Assembly (NCBI GenBank): GCA_937901445.1
Contig: CALDHY010000095.1
Coordinates: 1 to 52,772, forward strand
From: an uncultured Selenomonadales bacterium
GTDB lineage: Bacteria > Bacillota > Negativicutes > Selenomonadales > Selenomonadaceae
Length of the DNA stretch: 52,772 nt
Direction of reading: 5' to 3'
Shown here: positions 41,436-51,804 of the stretch, piece by piece
Layout of the letters: every line of letters starts with the position of its first letter
Position numbering within the stretch: the first letter of the stretch is position 1
Translations under genes and position numbers: made by a program
The notes under the pieces: model-generated
The model's database searches: none
Told to the model about the DNA's origin: nothing
What the model saw: only the letters and a program-made list of their open reading frames with translations

Positions 41436-44400
41436 ATGACAAAGGAAATGAATTTAATCTTCGATTTACAGCTTTTCGCGGATGCAACATTGACAGGTAC
41501 TTCAGCCGCTGAAACTATTGAAGTTGCAACTGGCAGCATAAAGAAAAATGATGCTGCTTGGAATCCTACGGTCGCTGAAGATACAGTTAAACAAATTAAC
41601 GCAGGCAGCGGCAATGACTCCATTCACGTCGTAAACAAAATTGACGACTTCAGCATTGTTGGCGCACGTGGTGCAGATACTATCACCATTGACAGCGGCG
41701 CGGGTGGCAATACCTACGTTTACAACAGCGGCGACGGCAAAGACACTATCTATGGCTGGCACTATGCAAACGCAGATGACACAGAAGCCGACGCTACCGC
41801 CGATATTTTAAAGCTTACCACCGGTTATTCTGCTACTTCAATGTCTGCTGACGGTAAAGATTTCAGCATTAAAGTCGGCTCTTACTGGATGACTTTCAAA
41901 AACGCTACCGCAGGCAGTGCTATTAGAATCGATAACGCTACTAAAGATGGCACAATTACAAAATTAGTAGTTCCGCGTAAATTTGAAGGCTCAACTAAAG
42001 CTGATGCTATCACTAACCTCGCTGCTGACCTTAAATCAGGCACTGATGCAGCGACTGCTTGGGTTATCGATGCAAAAGCCGGTAATGACAATATCCAGAA
42101 TCAGGGCAGTTTCGTTTCAATTTCAGGCGGCGTCGGTAAAGATACCATTACTGTCAGTGCAAAAGGCACCGCTGAAGCCGATTTAACTTCCGGCGTTACA
42201 ATTTACGGCGGCGCAGGTAATGATTCAATCAATGTTACAGGCGATACAGTTGAAGGCGCAGATGTTAAAACCGGCGTCAGTGTTGCAGGTCACGTTTACG
42301 AATACCACAGCGGCGACGGCAAAGACACTATTTTAGGCTACAACTCAAAAGACACTATTTTAGTTAAAGATGTAGCTGCCAGCCTCATTTCAGCTGATGT
42401 TGACACATACGGCAACTACATTATCAATCTCGGCTCCGGCTCCATCACCATTCAAAAGGGTACATCCGAATTAGCCGGAATTAAATTGAATGTCTTCAAA
42501 GAAACCATTGATGAGGATAACCGCGTTGCATTGGGGAAAAAAATTATCGATAACGCGGAAGCAGGAACATTCCATTATGAAATTCCCAAAAAGAAACTCT
42601 ATTCTTCAGGTGCTAATACAGACGTAACTATCGACACATCTCTTGCTAATTATACAGTTGACGCAGCAGCGGGCAATGACAGTTTGAAAGTTCAAGCTTC
42701 CGGTGCTTCAATTAACTTGGGCGCAGGCAATGATACGATTGTTTTGGACGGCGGAACAAACGTTGACGATTCAGGTCATTTAACAGCTGTTAACGCTGTT
42801 ACTGTTATTGGCGGTTATGGCAATGATTCTATTGACGCTACGGCTGATAAAAAGACTGTTTCAGGTGTAGATCATGCGGCTTCACACGTTTACCAGTTCG
42901 GCTCTGCAGACGGCAAAGACAGCATTAAGGGCTTCAACGAAAATGACTACATTGTAATTACAACTCCGAACGCAGCTATCAGCGGCGACTTCGATTCTAC
43001 CGGTCAACACTACGTTATTAAAGTTGGCTCTGCTACTCTTACACTCGAAAACTACGGCGGCGGCAAAAGAATTCATGTTGTAGATGCTGAAAGCAACATA
43101 ATTCCTGTCGGCACAGAAAAAGATGGAGAGTACTATACACCTAACATTTTGCGCGGCAGTACCGGTGCTGACATCGCATTAACCAATTCTTCGTTGAATG
43201 CAAACTTCACAATTGAAGGTCTTGCAGGTAACGATGTAATTGAAAACCAAGGCGCAGACAACGTTTATATCGACGCAGGCGCAGGTAACGATACTATTAA
43301 ACTTACAACAGGCGGCACTGCTGCAGATCCTGTATATGCTGAAGACGTAAAAGTCTATGGCGGCGCAGGTAATGATTCCATTGTTGCTGAAACTGCTGCA
43401 GGAGCCACTGCCAATACTACAATTCGCGCCACTGATTCAAAATCACATATCTATCTTTTCGGCGCAAATGACGGCAACGACACCATCAACTATTTCAACA
43501 GTGAAGACTTTATTCAACTGCAAGCCGGTACTTACTTGTTGAACACTTCAGTAGTTGGCGGCAGCGGCACTGATAAAGATGATGTCATTCTTTCTTTTGC
43601 GGCAAGCTCCACGGCAACCAAAGCAACCGCTACAATCAGATTGACCGGTTATGCCTCTGATCCCGATGCAAATGTAATACAGATTATAAAGGCAGACGAA
43701 ACCTCTGAAACTCTTGACATTCCCAAAGTCACAATGGGTACTACCGGCAACGATACAGGCGATGCTTCATTGAGCAACAAAAATGACGATTACGAAATTT
43801 ACGGACTTGCAGGCAATGACTCAATCCTTGCAGGATCAGCAGCCACTGATTATACCGGTAACAATGTTTCAATCTATGCAGGCTCCGGCAATGATACTGT
43901 TGCAATTCAAGGTACAACTGATGCTACAAAAGCACAAGACGCTTATATTGAAGCAGGATCCGGCGACGATAAAATTGTATTTTCCGGTAAAGCCGCAAAT
44001 GCTACGGTTGTAGCAGGCACCGGTAACGACTCAATTTATTCCAATGCTGATGGTGGTCACACTTATCAATTTGGCGACAACGACGGTATTAACTATATCT
44101 TCAATTATCAGGAAGGCGACATTCTCAGCTTTGTTGCTTCATCTTCAAAGACAGTATCAACCGAAACCAACGCAGACGGCGTTGTACTTACTTTCGGTCA
44201 AACTAAAGTTATTCTCAAAGGTACTTTTGCCGGTGATGACGAAGAAGAAACTGATATTACAAAATATAATGCAGTTGCACCCGAAACAACCGTTGTTTAT
44301 GACGAAGTTATTAATAAAGTTGTAACACAAAAATATTACACCGTTCCAAGACAAATTCTCGGTACAGTCGGCAACGACGACAATTCAACCAATTCTATTG

Positions 44401-47400
44401 TAAATACTGTTGCGAGCGGCGAAACCGGCGCAGACGATTATATCATTTATGCAAAGAGCGGCAATGATTCCGTTTGGTCCAACGGCTCCGATGTAACAAT
44501 CGACGCAGGCGCAGGCAATGATACAGTTTCACTCGGCGCAGCGGCTCAAAATAACAGCATTTACGGCGGCACAGGCAACGATTTAATTTTCGGCTCTCCG
44601 GATATGGGGCATACCTACGTTTACAATAAAGGCGACGGCAACGATACCATTGTAAACTTCACTGCTTCTGACGTACTCCAAATTAACGGTGATTATACTT
44701 ACGAAAATACTGCCGACGGCTTTAAAGTTAATGTCGGTGCTTATTCTGTCTTGCTCAAAGGCACATTAAAATCCGGTGCGACTGAAGGTTCAAATACTGT
44801 TACAGATTATGAAACCATACCCGGCGACACTCCTTTACAAATCAGCAACAACGGCACCATTGAACAAGTTGTGGTTGAAAAATTAATTTTGGGCACAAAC
44901 GGCGACGACAGCACAGCAGCTACTTCAATTAATGTAGTATCAGGTACACACGACAACTACACCGTTAAAGCTCTCAACGGTGCAGATTCAATTCAAAGTA
45001 CTGCAAATTCTGTTTTAATTAACGGCGGCGCGGGCGCAGATTCTGTTTCAATTGGCGGCGGCACAGATGTAACAGTTGTCGGCGGTTACGGCAATGATTC
45101 TATTGTTGTTGCTCACACTGCCGCAGCAAACGGACATTTGTTTGAATTTGCACTCGACGGCTCCACAGATATTCTTGAAGGCGTAAATGCAGAAGATACA
45201 ATCAAAATTACCGGCGCGGGCGATGATTTGTCTACTGCCATTAAATCCACCACTTTCACTGATAACTATTTGGTTTTGACACTCAAAGACGGCAACACCG
45301 TTATTAAAATCAAAGAAACTAACGGCAGTAATGCATATCAAAAACCCGGTACGTCTGTAAGTAGTTTCTATATCAAACTCAACGACGGTGAAGCTGTACA
45401 ATATAACGTTCCCAATATCAAAAATGTTACCGGCACAACTGCAGTTACACTTCAAACCACAGCTGATGACAGTGTTATTGTTATTGGCAACTACGAAGCA
45501 AACAAGATTTTAAATACCAGCGCAAAAGAAGTTTCAATTTATGGCGGCGGCGGTGCTGATTCAATCAAGGTTGCAGCAGCGGCAGGCTCCAATAATACAA
45601 TTTACGCAGGTACAGGCGAAGATACCATTATTCTTGAACAAGCCGGACAAATTATCCAATACAAGACAGTTGACGGCAACGATACAATTTTCGGCTGGCA
45701 AGATGACGATACTTTACAACTCCTTGATACAACCTCTTATTCTACCGTTATGAGCGGCAAAACTTTCGGCATCAAAGTCGGCGATTATACAATCACTCTC
45801 TACAAGAATTTAGATCCGACAGCAACAAAAGAAAACTTGACTGCCGGCAGCGACGTTGTAAAAATTCTTAACTCCGAAGGCGTTCTTGTATCAGAAACAG
45901 TACCGAGAGAATTCACCGGCACAAGCGAATCAGATAATGAGGCAGCAACTTCATTAAGCAATGACACGGCAGGATACACAATTAAAGGGCTCGCAGGTGA
46001 CGACGTTATCGAAAATGGAAGTAACGGCGCAAACGTTTATATTGATGGCGGCAGCGGCGCAGATTTTGTCAAAACTTCAGGCAACGGTGTAACGGTTATT
46101 GGCGGCAAGGGCAACGATACAGTCATTGCCAGCGGCGGCTCCAATGTTTCAATCGACGGCGGCACAGGTGACGATAAGATTAGCCTTGAAGCGGGAGTAT
46201 CCGGCGCAACTGTCAACGGCGGCGAAGGATTCGACACCATTTACAGCACCAGCCAAAACGGCAACGTTTTTGTTCACGAAGCAAACGGCGAAAATGAAGT
46301 AATTTTCGGCTTTACTACAAAAGATTCAATCAAACTCGGCGCAGGCATCAGCCTTTCACTTTCAGGCGGCGAACCCATTGTTAAAAATTCTTCAGAAGGC
46401 ACTAAACTTTTCCTCTCTGACGGAACATATATCTTACTCAAAGGCAACAAGAAAATTTCAGGTTTATCAGATGGTCAAGATCAAGCATCAGACTTTGAAT
46501 TTTTGGACGGCGGTATTGAGATTACAATTGTTAAGAATGACAATACAACTGTTGCGGCAGAAGTCCCAATGACAAAATATACCGGCAACACCGGCGCGGA
46601 ATTAAACAACACCAATCCCAACTACAATATCATTGGTTCAACTGCTATTGACAATGTCACGAACAGCGGCGATAACGTTACCATTAACACCGGTAAAGCT
46701 AATGACTACATTATTAACACCGGTAAGAATGTTTCAATCAGCGCAGGCTCTAATGATGACTTGATTTTGATTGGCGACGGCAAAGATCGCAGTGACGCGG
46801 AAGTTGAAGTTGGAGACAATGCGCAAAACGTCACAATTTATGGCGGCGCGGGTAATGACACTGTTTACGGCAACGCTTCCGGCGGTCATGTCTACCAGTT
46901 CAAAGTTAATGAAGGCGCAGACGTTATCTATAATTTCGGTCAAGATGATATTATTGAATTTATTGGTACAGCTACCAGTACATCTCAAGAAATTATCAAT
47001 ACTACAACCGGCACTCCGGCAGTAGATAATCCCAATAAAAAAGATGTAAAATTCACGTTTGGCACCGGCACAATCACACTCAAAGAACTTACCACAAATA
47101 CTAAAGTAAAATACAGATTCGGCAGTGACGGCGCAATACAAACATTCAACGTCGCCAGAGTTCACCAACTCTCCGACAGTGAAGCTACTGAATCTACCAA
47201 ATATACCGTTGCCGGTAACGGTGCAAATGACGATTATGAAATTCGCGGTAAGAGCGGCGACGACAAAGCAGACTACATTATCAACGAGGCTAAAAATATT
47301 ACCATTAATGCATACGCGGGAGCTAACGTAATTGCTAACAGTGTTGCAGCAACCGGCGCGATCATTACTGCAGGTGAAGACAATGACAGCATCGTTAACG

Positions 47401-50400
47401 CAGCAGAAAATGCATATATTGACGCGGGCGCAGGTGCCAATACTTTGAAAGCTGAAGCAACTGCAACCGGTACAACAATCAAAGGCGGCTCAGGTGTAGA
47501 CAGCATTAACAACGCGGCTGCTAACGTCGTAATCGAAGCAGGATCCGGCGAAAACATCATTATCAACAGCGGCGCAAACACCAAGATTACAACCGGCGGC
47601 GATGCCGATCAGATCACTAATACCGGCAGCGGCTCATATATTAAATCCGGTGACGGTGCCGACTTAATCACAGTTTCCGATTCCGGCGCAAACGGTACAT
47701 CCATTGAAGCAGGATTGGGCAACGATACAATCTTTGGTGCCGCAACCGGCAACAGAGTCTACATCTTCAACTCCGGCGATGGCAACGACGTTATCGATAA
47801 ATGGGCAACTGATGATAAACTCATTCTCAAATTGAAAGACAGCGAATATGCTGATAGCGTGGCAACTGAAGAAGGACTCAAGATCGTTATCAAAGACAGT
47901 TCAGGAACTGTATTAGATGCGAAAGGTTCAATCTTAATCACAGGTGTTTCTACCACTACTGACCCCAATGATACACATACTCCGCTGGGCGGCGGCATTC
48001 AAATTCAAGTATATGGCGGTTCAATCGCTGATGAAAATATCTTGCTTGAAGACCTTGAAACTCCTTTCATTAAATTTGCAACAGCAGACGGCGTTAACAC
48101 AATTAATAATGCGGAAAATTACACAGTTCAAGGCAACAATGAAGCTAATGCAATTTATATCACAGCCATCAGTAACAATAATGTCACAGTTGACGCGGGC
48201 GCGGGCGAAGATACTATTGCTGTAAATGCTGCAGCTTCAGTTTCCGGCGGCGCAGACGCAGATACAATTTACATTGCATCATATGCAAGTGAAGCTTACA
48301 CCGGAACTGATGTTGAAGACGTAACAATCAACGGCGGCGCAGGGGCTGACGTTGTTTCACTTAAATCAGATCACACACACGGCATTGTTTACGAATTCAA
48401 AGCAGGCGACGGCGAAGATACAATTTATAACTACAGTGCAGTTGATACTATTAACCTCACTGAAATTTCTGCAGCGAGCGGCTATTCCACAACTGTTGAA
48501 GGTAATGATTTCATTATTATCGTTGGCGACGAAGCTAACAACGATAAGATCGTTCTTAAGGATTACAGTACAAGCGGCAATCAGCATGTTACTATTGTAC
48601 GCGGTGCAGCAGAAGCAGATGTAGACAATCCGGACGATTCCGGCAATGTTGATGATTTGATCGCTTACAAACTTGTAGAAGTTACAGCAGGCACTGACTT
48701 AACCAACTCCGCCGCAAATGCTTTAATTAAAGGCACAGACAGCGCAGATGACATTACTAACACCGGCGCAAATGTAACAATCGAAGGCGGCGCAGATGCA
48801 GATGAAATTAAACTTACCGCAGATGTTGCAGGCGTTGTTGTAAAACCCGGCGCAGGTAATGACCAAATTACAGCCAATGCAACTCGTACCCCTGCCAACG
48901 GCGTACTTTATGTATTCGGCGCAAATGAAGGTACAAACACCATTACCAATTATTCCAGCTACGATACAATTCAATATACCGGCGGCGAATTGACAGCGTC
49001 AGTTATGGTTCAAAATGCAACAGACAACGCTAAAAAAGATCTTACTTTGACATTCGGTTCAACGACAGTGATATTGTCTGCATTAGACACAACAGCCAAT
49101 GACAAGGTTAATTTGCTTGAAGAAGGCTCCGACGTTGCAAGAGAGCTTTCAATTGAAAATATTACAATTGGAACTGATGGCGACAATAATATTACTAATG
49201 ATAAAACCAACTACCAAGTTCAAGGTCTTGGAGGCAACGATATACTCACAAACAGCGGCGCAAATTCAACAATTGAAGGCGGCGCAGGCGCAGATACAAT
49301 CACAAACTCCGCTTCATACGTAAGCATTGTCGGCGGCGACGGCGCAGATAATATTACCCTTCAATCCGGCTCTAACAATACAACAGTTTATGGCGGCGCA
49401 GGTATTGATACAATTACAAATGAAGATACATCCAACGGACACGTTTACCAGTTCAAAGGCGACAGCGCAAGCAACGGCGCAGTTATCGAAGGCTTTACTG
49501 CCCATGACACAATCCAAGTTCTTGACGACAGCACAGTTCCGCAACTTACCTATACTTCATTTAACGGCGGATATACCGTACTTACCATTGGTGATGCAAC
49601 AGTTTCACTTTCCGGTACAGGCGCAGTAGGCGGTCAAACTCTCAACATTGTTGGTGCAGATGGAACAACTTCAAAAGGAACTTATATTGTTCCGCTCGTT
49701 AAATCAATGACTGCCGATGAGAACTATACTGTTGAAGCTGATAATTATTACGTCTTTGGTACTACCGCCGCCAACGGAGTCACTAACACAAAGAATAACG
49801 TGAGTATTGTTACATACAAAGGTCTTGACGTCATTACAAGCAGCGGCTCCAATGTTTCAATCGACACAGGCGACGATGCCGACGACATTACATTGACAAC
49901 TACAGATGAAGGCATTACCATTAACGCCGGCACAGGTGCTGATGTCATTGACGCAACCGGAATAACTACCAGAGCAAATGCAATTACTTACCAACTTCTC
50001 AACAAGAATAACGGCAATGATACCATTAAAGGCTTTGACGCTGATCTCGATAAACTTCAATTCACCGGTATTACTACAGCAAAAGCAGCAAACAATTCAC
50101 TTTCAAGCGCAACGGCAACTCTTAACAAAGACGGCACCGTAATGACGCTTACAACCAATCTTGCAACTCTGCAACTCGAAGGCGAATTTGATGCAAGTTC
50201 TACATTGAATATTTACTACGGCAGCGGCGAAGGCACTGAATTTTTATATGACGAAGCTAAACTTAAACCTACTACCCGCCTCTTTAGTGAAGAAGCTGAC
50301 GGCACTGCAGAAAGCTACGCTGAAATAGCTGCAGGCGATGCCGGATTGACTGTCAATTTGCAGGCAGGCAACGACTTTGTAACGGTCAAAGCTAAAAACG

Positions 50401-51206
50401 TCAACGTTGTTGCAACCGGCGGCGGAAATAAAGTTATTACAGTAAATGCAACCACTGCTCCGACAAGTGCGGAAGAAGCTGTAACGGTAACTTCAGGCGG
50501 CGGAGATGATACACTTACTGCAAGCACGGCTTATACATATATCAGTGCAACCAGCGGAACAAACGCAATGTCAAGCAGTGCTGCAAACGTAACTTTAAGC
50601 GGCGGTTCAGGTACTGACAAGATTACAGTTGCTGCCGGTGCTTCAGCCAACGCCATATACGGCAACGCAGGCAATGATACAATCCTTGTTCAAGGCACAG
50701 GCAATACCATTACCGGCGGCGCAGGCGACGATACATTTACAAACAGTGTTAACGGCAATACTTACGTATACAACAAAAAATCTGAAGGTACTGATACATT
50801 CTCGGCTTGGGGTACAAATGACGTACTTTATCTTGCCAATAAGAATATGAACATTACTGATGACGGCACTAACAAACTCACCATTTCATATGGCAGCTAT
50901 TCAACTACTGTTGTTCTTACAGGCAAGAGTTCCGGTGCTGAAATTAATGTAAGTAAAGCCGGTACTATGGGCACTTACACAATTGGAGGAACGTGGGCAG
51001 CAAATGCAAGTGCAGTGGAAGCTCCTGTTGCAACACTTGATGACATTCTCGATGATGACAACTTCATTTCCAACGACACGCAACTTTCCTCAATCACTGA
51101 AGTAACTGACAACAACTACTCTGCAGGCAACATTGAAAGTATCGACTTCACAAGCCTTGCTCAAAACAATTATACTCCCGTTGCAACTTACGGCTCCAAA
51201 AAGTAA
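41436..51206 (+). CDS. Giant RTX-type calcium-binding repeat protein
   Basis: 3,256 residues from the ATG at 41436 (AGAGAGG upstream); an earlier TTG frame lacks a ribosome site. No cysteine anywhere. No Sec signal: the start is MTKEMNLIFDLQLFADATLT. The rest is about 16 modules of some 200 residues. Each has nonapeptide-like RTX units (IDAGAGNDTI, YGGAGNDSI), then GHVYxFxxGDGxDTIxxFxxxDxI, then a strand block such as LTFGSTTVIL, ending near a VPR/IPK linker. The middle part recalls the hemolysin-type calcium-binding related domain. The C-terminus (VATYGSKK) may be a type I secretion signal, but no HlyB/HlyD/TolC genes are near. It is probably exported, folds on calcium, and acts as a surface layer or adhesin. 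Confidence 0.9.
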   Translation: MTKEMNLIFDLQLFADATLTGTSAAETIEVATGSIKKNDAAWNPTVAEDTVKQINAGSGNDSIHVVNKIDDFSIVGARGADTITIDSGAGGNTYVYNSGDGKDTIYGWHYANADDTEADATADILKLTTGYSATSMSADGKDFSIKVGSYWMTFKNATAGSAIRIDNATKDGTITKLVVPRKFEGSTKADAITNLAADLKSGTDAATAWVIDAKAGNDNIQNQGSFVSISGGVGKDTITVSAKGTAEADLTSGVTIYGGAGNDSINVTGDTVEGADVKTGVSVAGHVYEYHSGDGKDTILGYNSKDTILVKDVAASLISADVDTYGNYIINLGSGSITIQKGTSELAGIKLNVFKETIDEDNRVALGKKIIDNAEAGTFHYEIPKKKLYSSGANTDVTIDTSLANYTVDAAAGNDSLKVQASGASINLGAGNDTIVLDGGTNVDDSGHLTAVNAVTVIGGYGNDSIDATADKKTVSGVDHAASHVYQFGSADGKDSIKGFNENDYIVITTPNAAISGDFDSTGQHYVIKVGSATLTLENYGGGKRIHVVDAESNIIPVGTEKDGEYYTPNILRGSTGADIALTNSSLNANFTIEGLAGNDVIENQGADNVYIDAGAGNDTIKLTTGGTAADPVYAEDVKVYGGAGNDSIVAETAAGATANTTIRATDSKSHIYLFGANDGNDTINYFNSEDFIQLQAGTYLLNTSVVGGSGTDKDDVILSFAASSTATKATATIRLTGYASDPDANVIQIIKADETSETLDIPKVTMGTTGNDTGDASLSNKNDDYEIYGLAGNDSILAGSAATDYTGNNVSIYAGSGNDTVAIQGTTDATKAQDAYIEAGSGDDKIVFSGKAANATVVAGTGNDSIYSNADGGHTYQFGDNDGINYIFNYQEGDILSFVASSSKTVSTETNADGVVLTFGQTKVILKGTFAGDDEEETDITKYNAVAPETTVVYDEVINKVVTQKYYTVPRQILGTVGNDDNSTNSIVNTVASGETGADDYIIYAKSGNDSVWSNGSDVTIDAGAGNDTVSLGAAAQNNSIYGGTGNDLIFGSPDMGHTYVYNKGDGNDTIVNFTASDVLQINGDYTYENTADGFKVNVGAYSVLLKGTLKSGATEGSNTVTDYETIPGDTPLQISNNGTIEQVVVEKLILGTNGDDSTAATSINVVSGTHDNYTVKALNGADSIQSTANSVLINGGAGADSVSIGGGTDVTVVGGYGNDSIVVAHTAAANGHLFEFALDGSTDILEGVNAEDTIKITGAGDDLSTAIKSTTFTDNYLVLTLKDGNTVIKIKETNGSNAYQKPGTSVSSFYIKLNDGEAVQYNVPNIKNVTGTTAVTLQTTADDSVIVIGNYEANKILNTSAKEVSIYGGGGADSIKVAAAAGSNNTIYAGTGEDTIILEQAGQIIQYKTVDGNDTIFGWQDDDTLQLLDTTSYSTVMSGKTFGIKVGDYTITLYKNLDPTATKENLTAGSDVVKILNSEGVLVSETVPREFTGTSESDNEAATSLSNDTAGYTIKGLAGDDVIENGSNGANVYIDGGSGADFVKTSGNGVTVIGGKGNDTVIASGGSNVSIDGGTGDDKISLEAGVSGATVNGGEGFDTIYSTSQNGNVFVHEANGENEVIFGFTTKDSIKLGAGISLSLSGGEPIVKNSSEGTKLFLSDGTYILLKGNKKISGLSDGQDQASDFEFLDGGIEITIVKNDNTTVAAEVPMTKYTGNTGAELNNTNPNYNIIGSTAIDNVTNSGDNVTINTGKANDYIINTGKNVSISAGSNDDLILIGDGKDRSDAEVEVGDNAQNVTIYGGAGNDTVYGNASGGHVYQFKVNEGADVIYNFGQDDIIEFIGTATSTSQEIINTTTGTPAVDNPNKKDVKFTFGTGTITLKELTTNTKVKYRFGSDGAIQTFNVARVHQLSDSEATESTKYTVAGNGANDDYEIRGKSGDDKADYIINEAKNITINAYAGANVIANSVAATGAIITAGEDNDSIVNAAENAYIDAGAGANTLKAEATATGTTIKGGSGVDSINNAAANVVIEAGSGENIIINSGANTKITTGGDADQITNTGSGSYIKSGDGADLITVSDSGANGTSIEAGLGNDTIFGAATGNRVYIFNSGDGNDVIDKWATDDKLILKLKDSEYADSVATEEGLKIVIKDSSGTVLDAKGSILITGVSTTTDPNDTHTPLGGGIQIQVYGGSIADENILLEDLETPFIKFATADGVNTINNAENYTVQGNNEANAIYITAISNNNVTVDAGAGEDTIAVNAAASVSGGADADTIYIASYASEAYTGTDVEDVTINGGAGADVVSLKSDHTHGIVYEFKAGDGEDTIYNYSAVDTINLTEISAASGYSTTVEGNDFIIIVGDEANNDKIVLKDYSTSGNQHVTIVRGAAEADVDNPDDSGNVDDLIAYKLVEVTAGTDLTNSAANALIKGTDSADDITNTGANVTIEGGADADEIKLTADVAGVVVKPGAGNDQITANATRTPANGVLYVFGANEGTNTITNYSSYDTIQYTGGELTASVMVQNATDNAKKDLTLTFGSTTVILSALDTTANDKVNLLEEGSDVARELSIENITIGTDGDNNITNDKTNYQVQGLGGNDILTNSGANSTIEGGAGADTITNSASYVSIVGGDGADNITLQSGSNNTTVYGGAGIDTITNEDTSNGHVYQFKGDSASNGAVIEGFTAHDTIQVLDDSTVPQLTYTSFNGGYTVLTIGDATVSLSGTGAVGGQTLNIVGADGTTSKGTYIVPLVKSMTADENYTVEADNYYVFGTTAANGVTNTKNNVSIVTYKGLDVITSSGSNVSIDTGDDADDITLTTTDEGITINAGTGADVIDATGITTRANAITYQLLNKNNGNDTIKGFDADLDKLQFTGITTAKAANNSLSSATATLNKDGTVMTLTTNLATLQLEGEFDASSTLNIYYGSGEGTEFLYDEAKLKPTTRLFSEEADGTAESYAEIAAGDAGLTVNLQAGNDFVTVKAKNVNVVATGGGNKVITVNATTAPTSAEEAVTVTSGGGDDTLTASTAYTYISATSGTNAMSSSAANVTLSGGSGTDKITVAAGASANAIYGNAGNDTILVQGTGNTITGGAGDDTFTNSVNGNTYVYNKKSEGTDTFSAWGTNDVLYLANKNMNITDDGTNKLTISYGSYSTTVVLTGKSSGAEINVSKAGTMGTYTIGGTWAANASAVEAPVATLDDILDDDNFISNDTQLSSITEVTDNNYSAGNIESIDFTSLAQNNYTPVATYGSKK

Positions 51207-51263
51207 TTCTTAGAAGTTCAAACGCAGGAAGAAATTTTCTGACTGCTAATCGTTAAAACCCCA

Positions 51264-51301
51264 GCGACCATCGGCGTTATCGTCGGTGGTTGCTTTTTTT
51301 T
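51264..51301 (+). terminator. Strong intrinsic terminator after the giant RTX gene
   Basis: GCGACCATCGGCG (51264-51276) pairs over its whole length with CGTCGGTGGTTGC (51281-51293), four-base loop, then eight T. Thirteen pairs including several G-U. Confidence 0.92.
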
Positions 51302-51311
51302 GCGCAAAAAA

Positions 51312-51350
51312 ATAAGGACTAAGGAAAAATCCCTAGCCCTTAGCCCTTAA
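51312..51350. repeat. Heptamer-type repeat hairpin H8
   Basis: Plus-strand arm TAAGGACTAAGGA, short A-rich loop, return arm CCCTAGCCCTTAGCCCTTAA. Begins 3 bases after the stop of the small membrane protein gene (minus strand). Confidence 0.7.
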
Positions 51351-51353
51351 TTC

Positions 51354-51710
51354 TTATAACTTAAATTTTTTTGAAATAATCGGTTGAAGTACCACAACCG
51401 CTCCGGCGATTATCAAAACAATATCTGCGCCAATCATAAAGTTGTACGCGCTTTTTATCGTCAATTCAGCTTTTACGGCGTCGCCATGCGTTATAAATCT
51501 GTTGCGCGTGTTGCCCGTGTATTTTTGCCACGCAGCCTCAAACATTCCAATTTTGGTTCTTTCCGGCAAAGGGTGTGAAAGTGCTTCGTACGTGCTGATA
51601 ATATTTTCATTGTAGTGGATTCTAATCAAAGACGCGCCGGTAATAATGACGATTAGCGCGCAAATTCCAATGATAATATGATTGCGTTGCAATTTAAAAT
51701 TTTTAAACAT
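51354..51710 (-). CDS. Small two-helix membrane protein of unknown function
   Basis: 118 residues from the ATG at 51710, chosen because AAGGTGG precedes it; an upstream GTG would lie inside that site. Membrane helices at about residues 9-30 (HIIIGICALIVIITGASLI) and 90-112 (FMIGADIVLIIAGAVVVLQP). Between them lies a polar loop of about 60 residues with PLPERTKIGMFEAAWQKYTG, likely outside the membrane. Basic C-terminus. Unknown family. It stands alone between the giant gene and a divergent secreted protein. Confidence 0.72.
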   Translation of the reverse strand: MFKNFKLQRNHIIIGICALIVIITGASLIRIHYNENIISTYEALSHPLPERTKIGMFEAAWQKYTGNTRNRFITHGDAVKAELTIKSAYNFMIGADIVLIIAGAVVVLQPIISKKFKL

Positions 51711-51804
51711 AAAATTCGCCACCTTGATAAAAATTATAACTTAAACTATAATTGCAACGTTTATTTTAACAACCGCCCGCGTTTTTGTAAAGGGATTAAC
51801 TTTT

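Noticed and set aside
41436..41500. Phage capsid origin of the LQLFAD start
   Set aside because: The motif is short, no phage genes are nearby, and the rest is RTX repeat, so a prophage call is not supported.
42000..50900. Many long ORFs on both strands inside the giant RTX gene
   Set aside because: They arise from the repetitive GC-biased third-position pattern of the RTX frame, lack ribosome sites and have no family signal.
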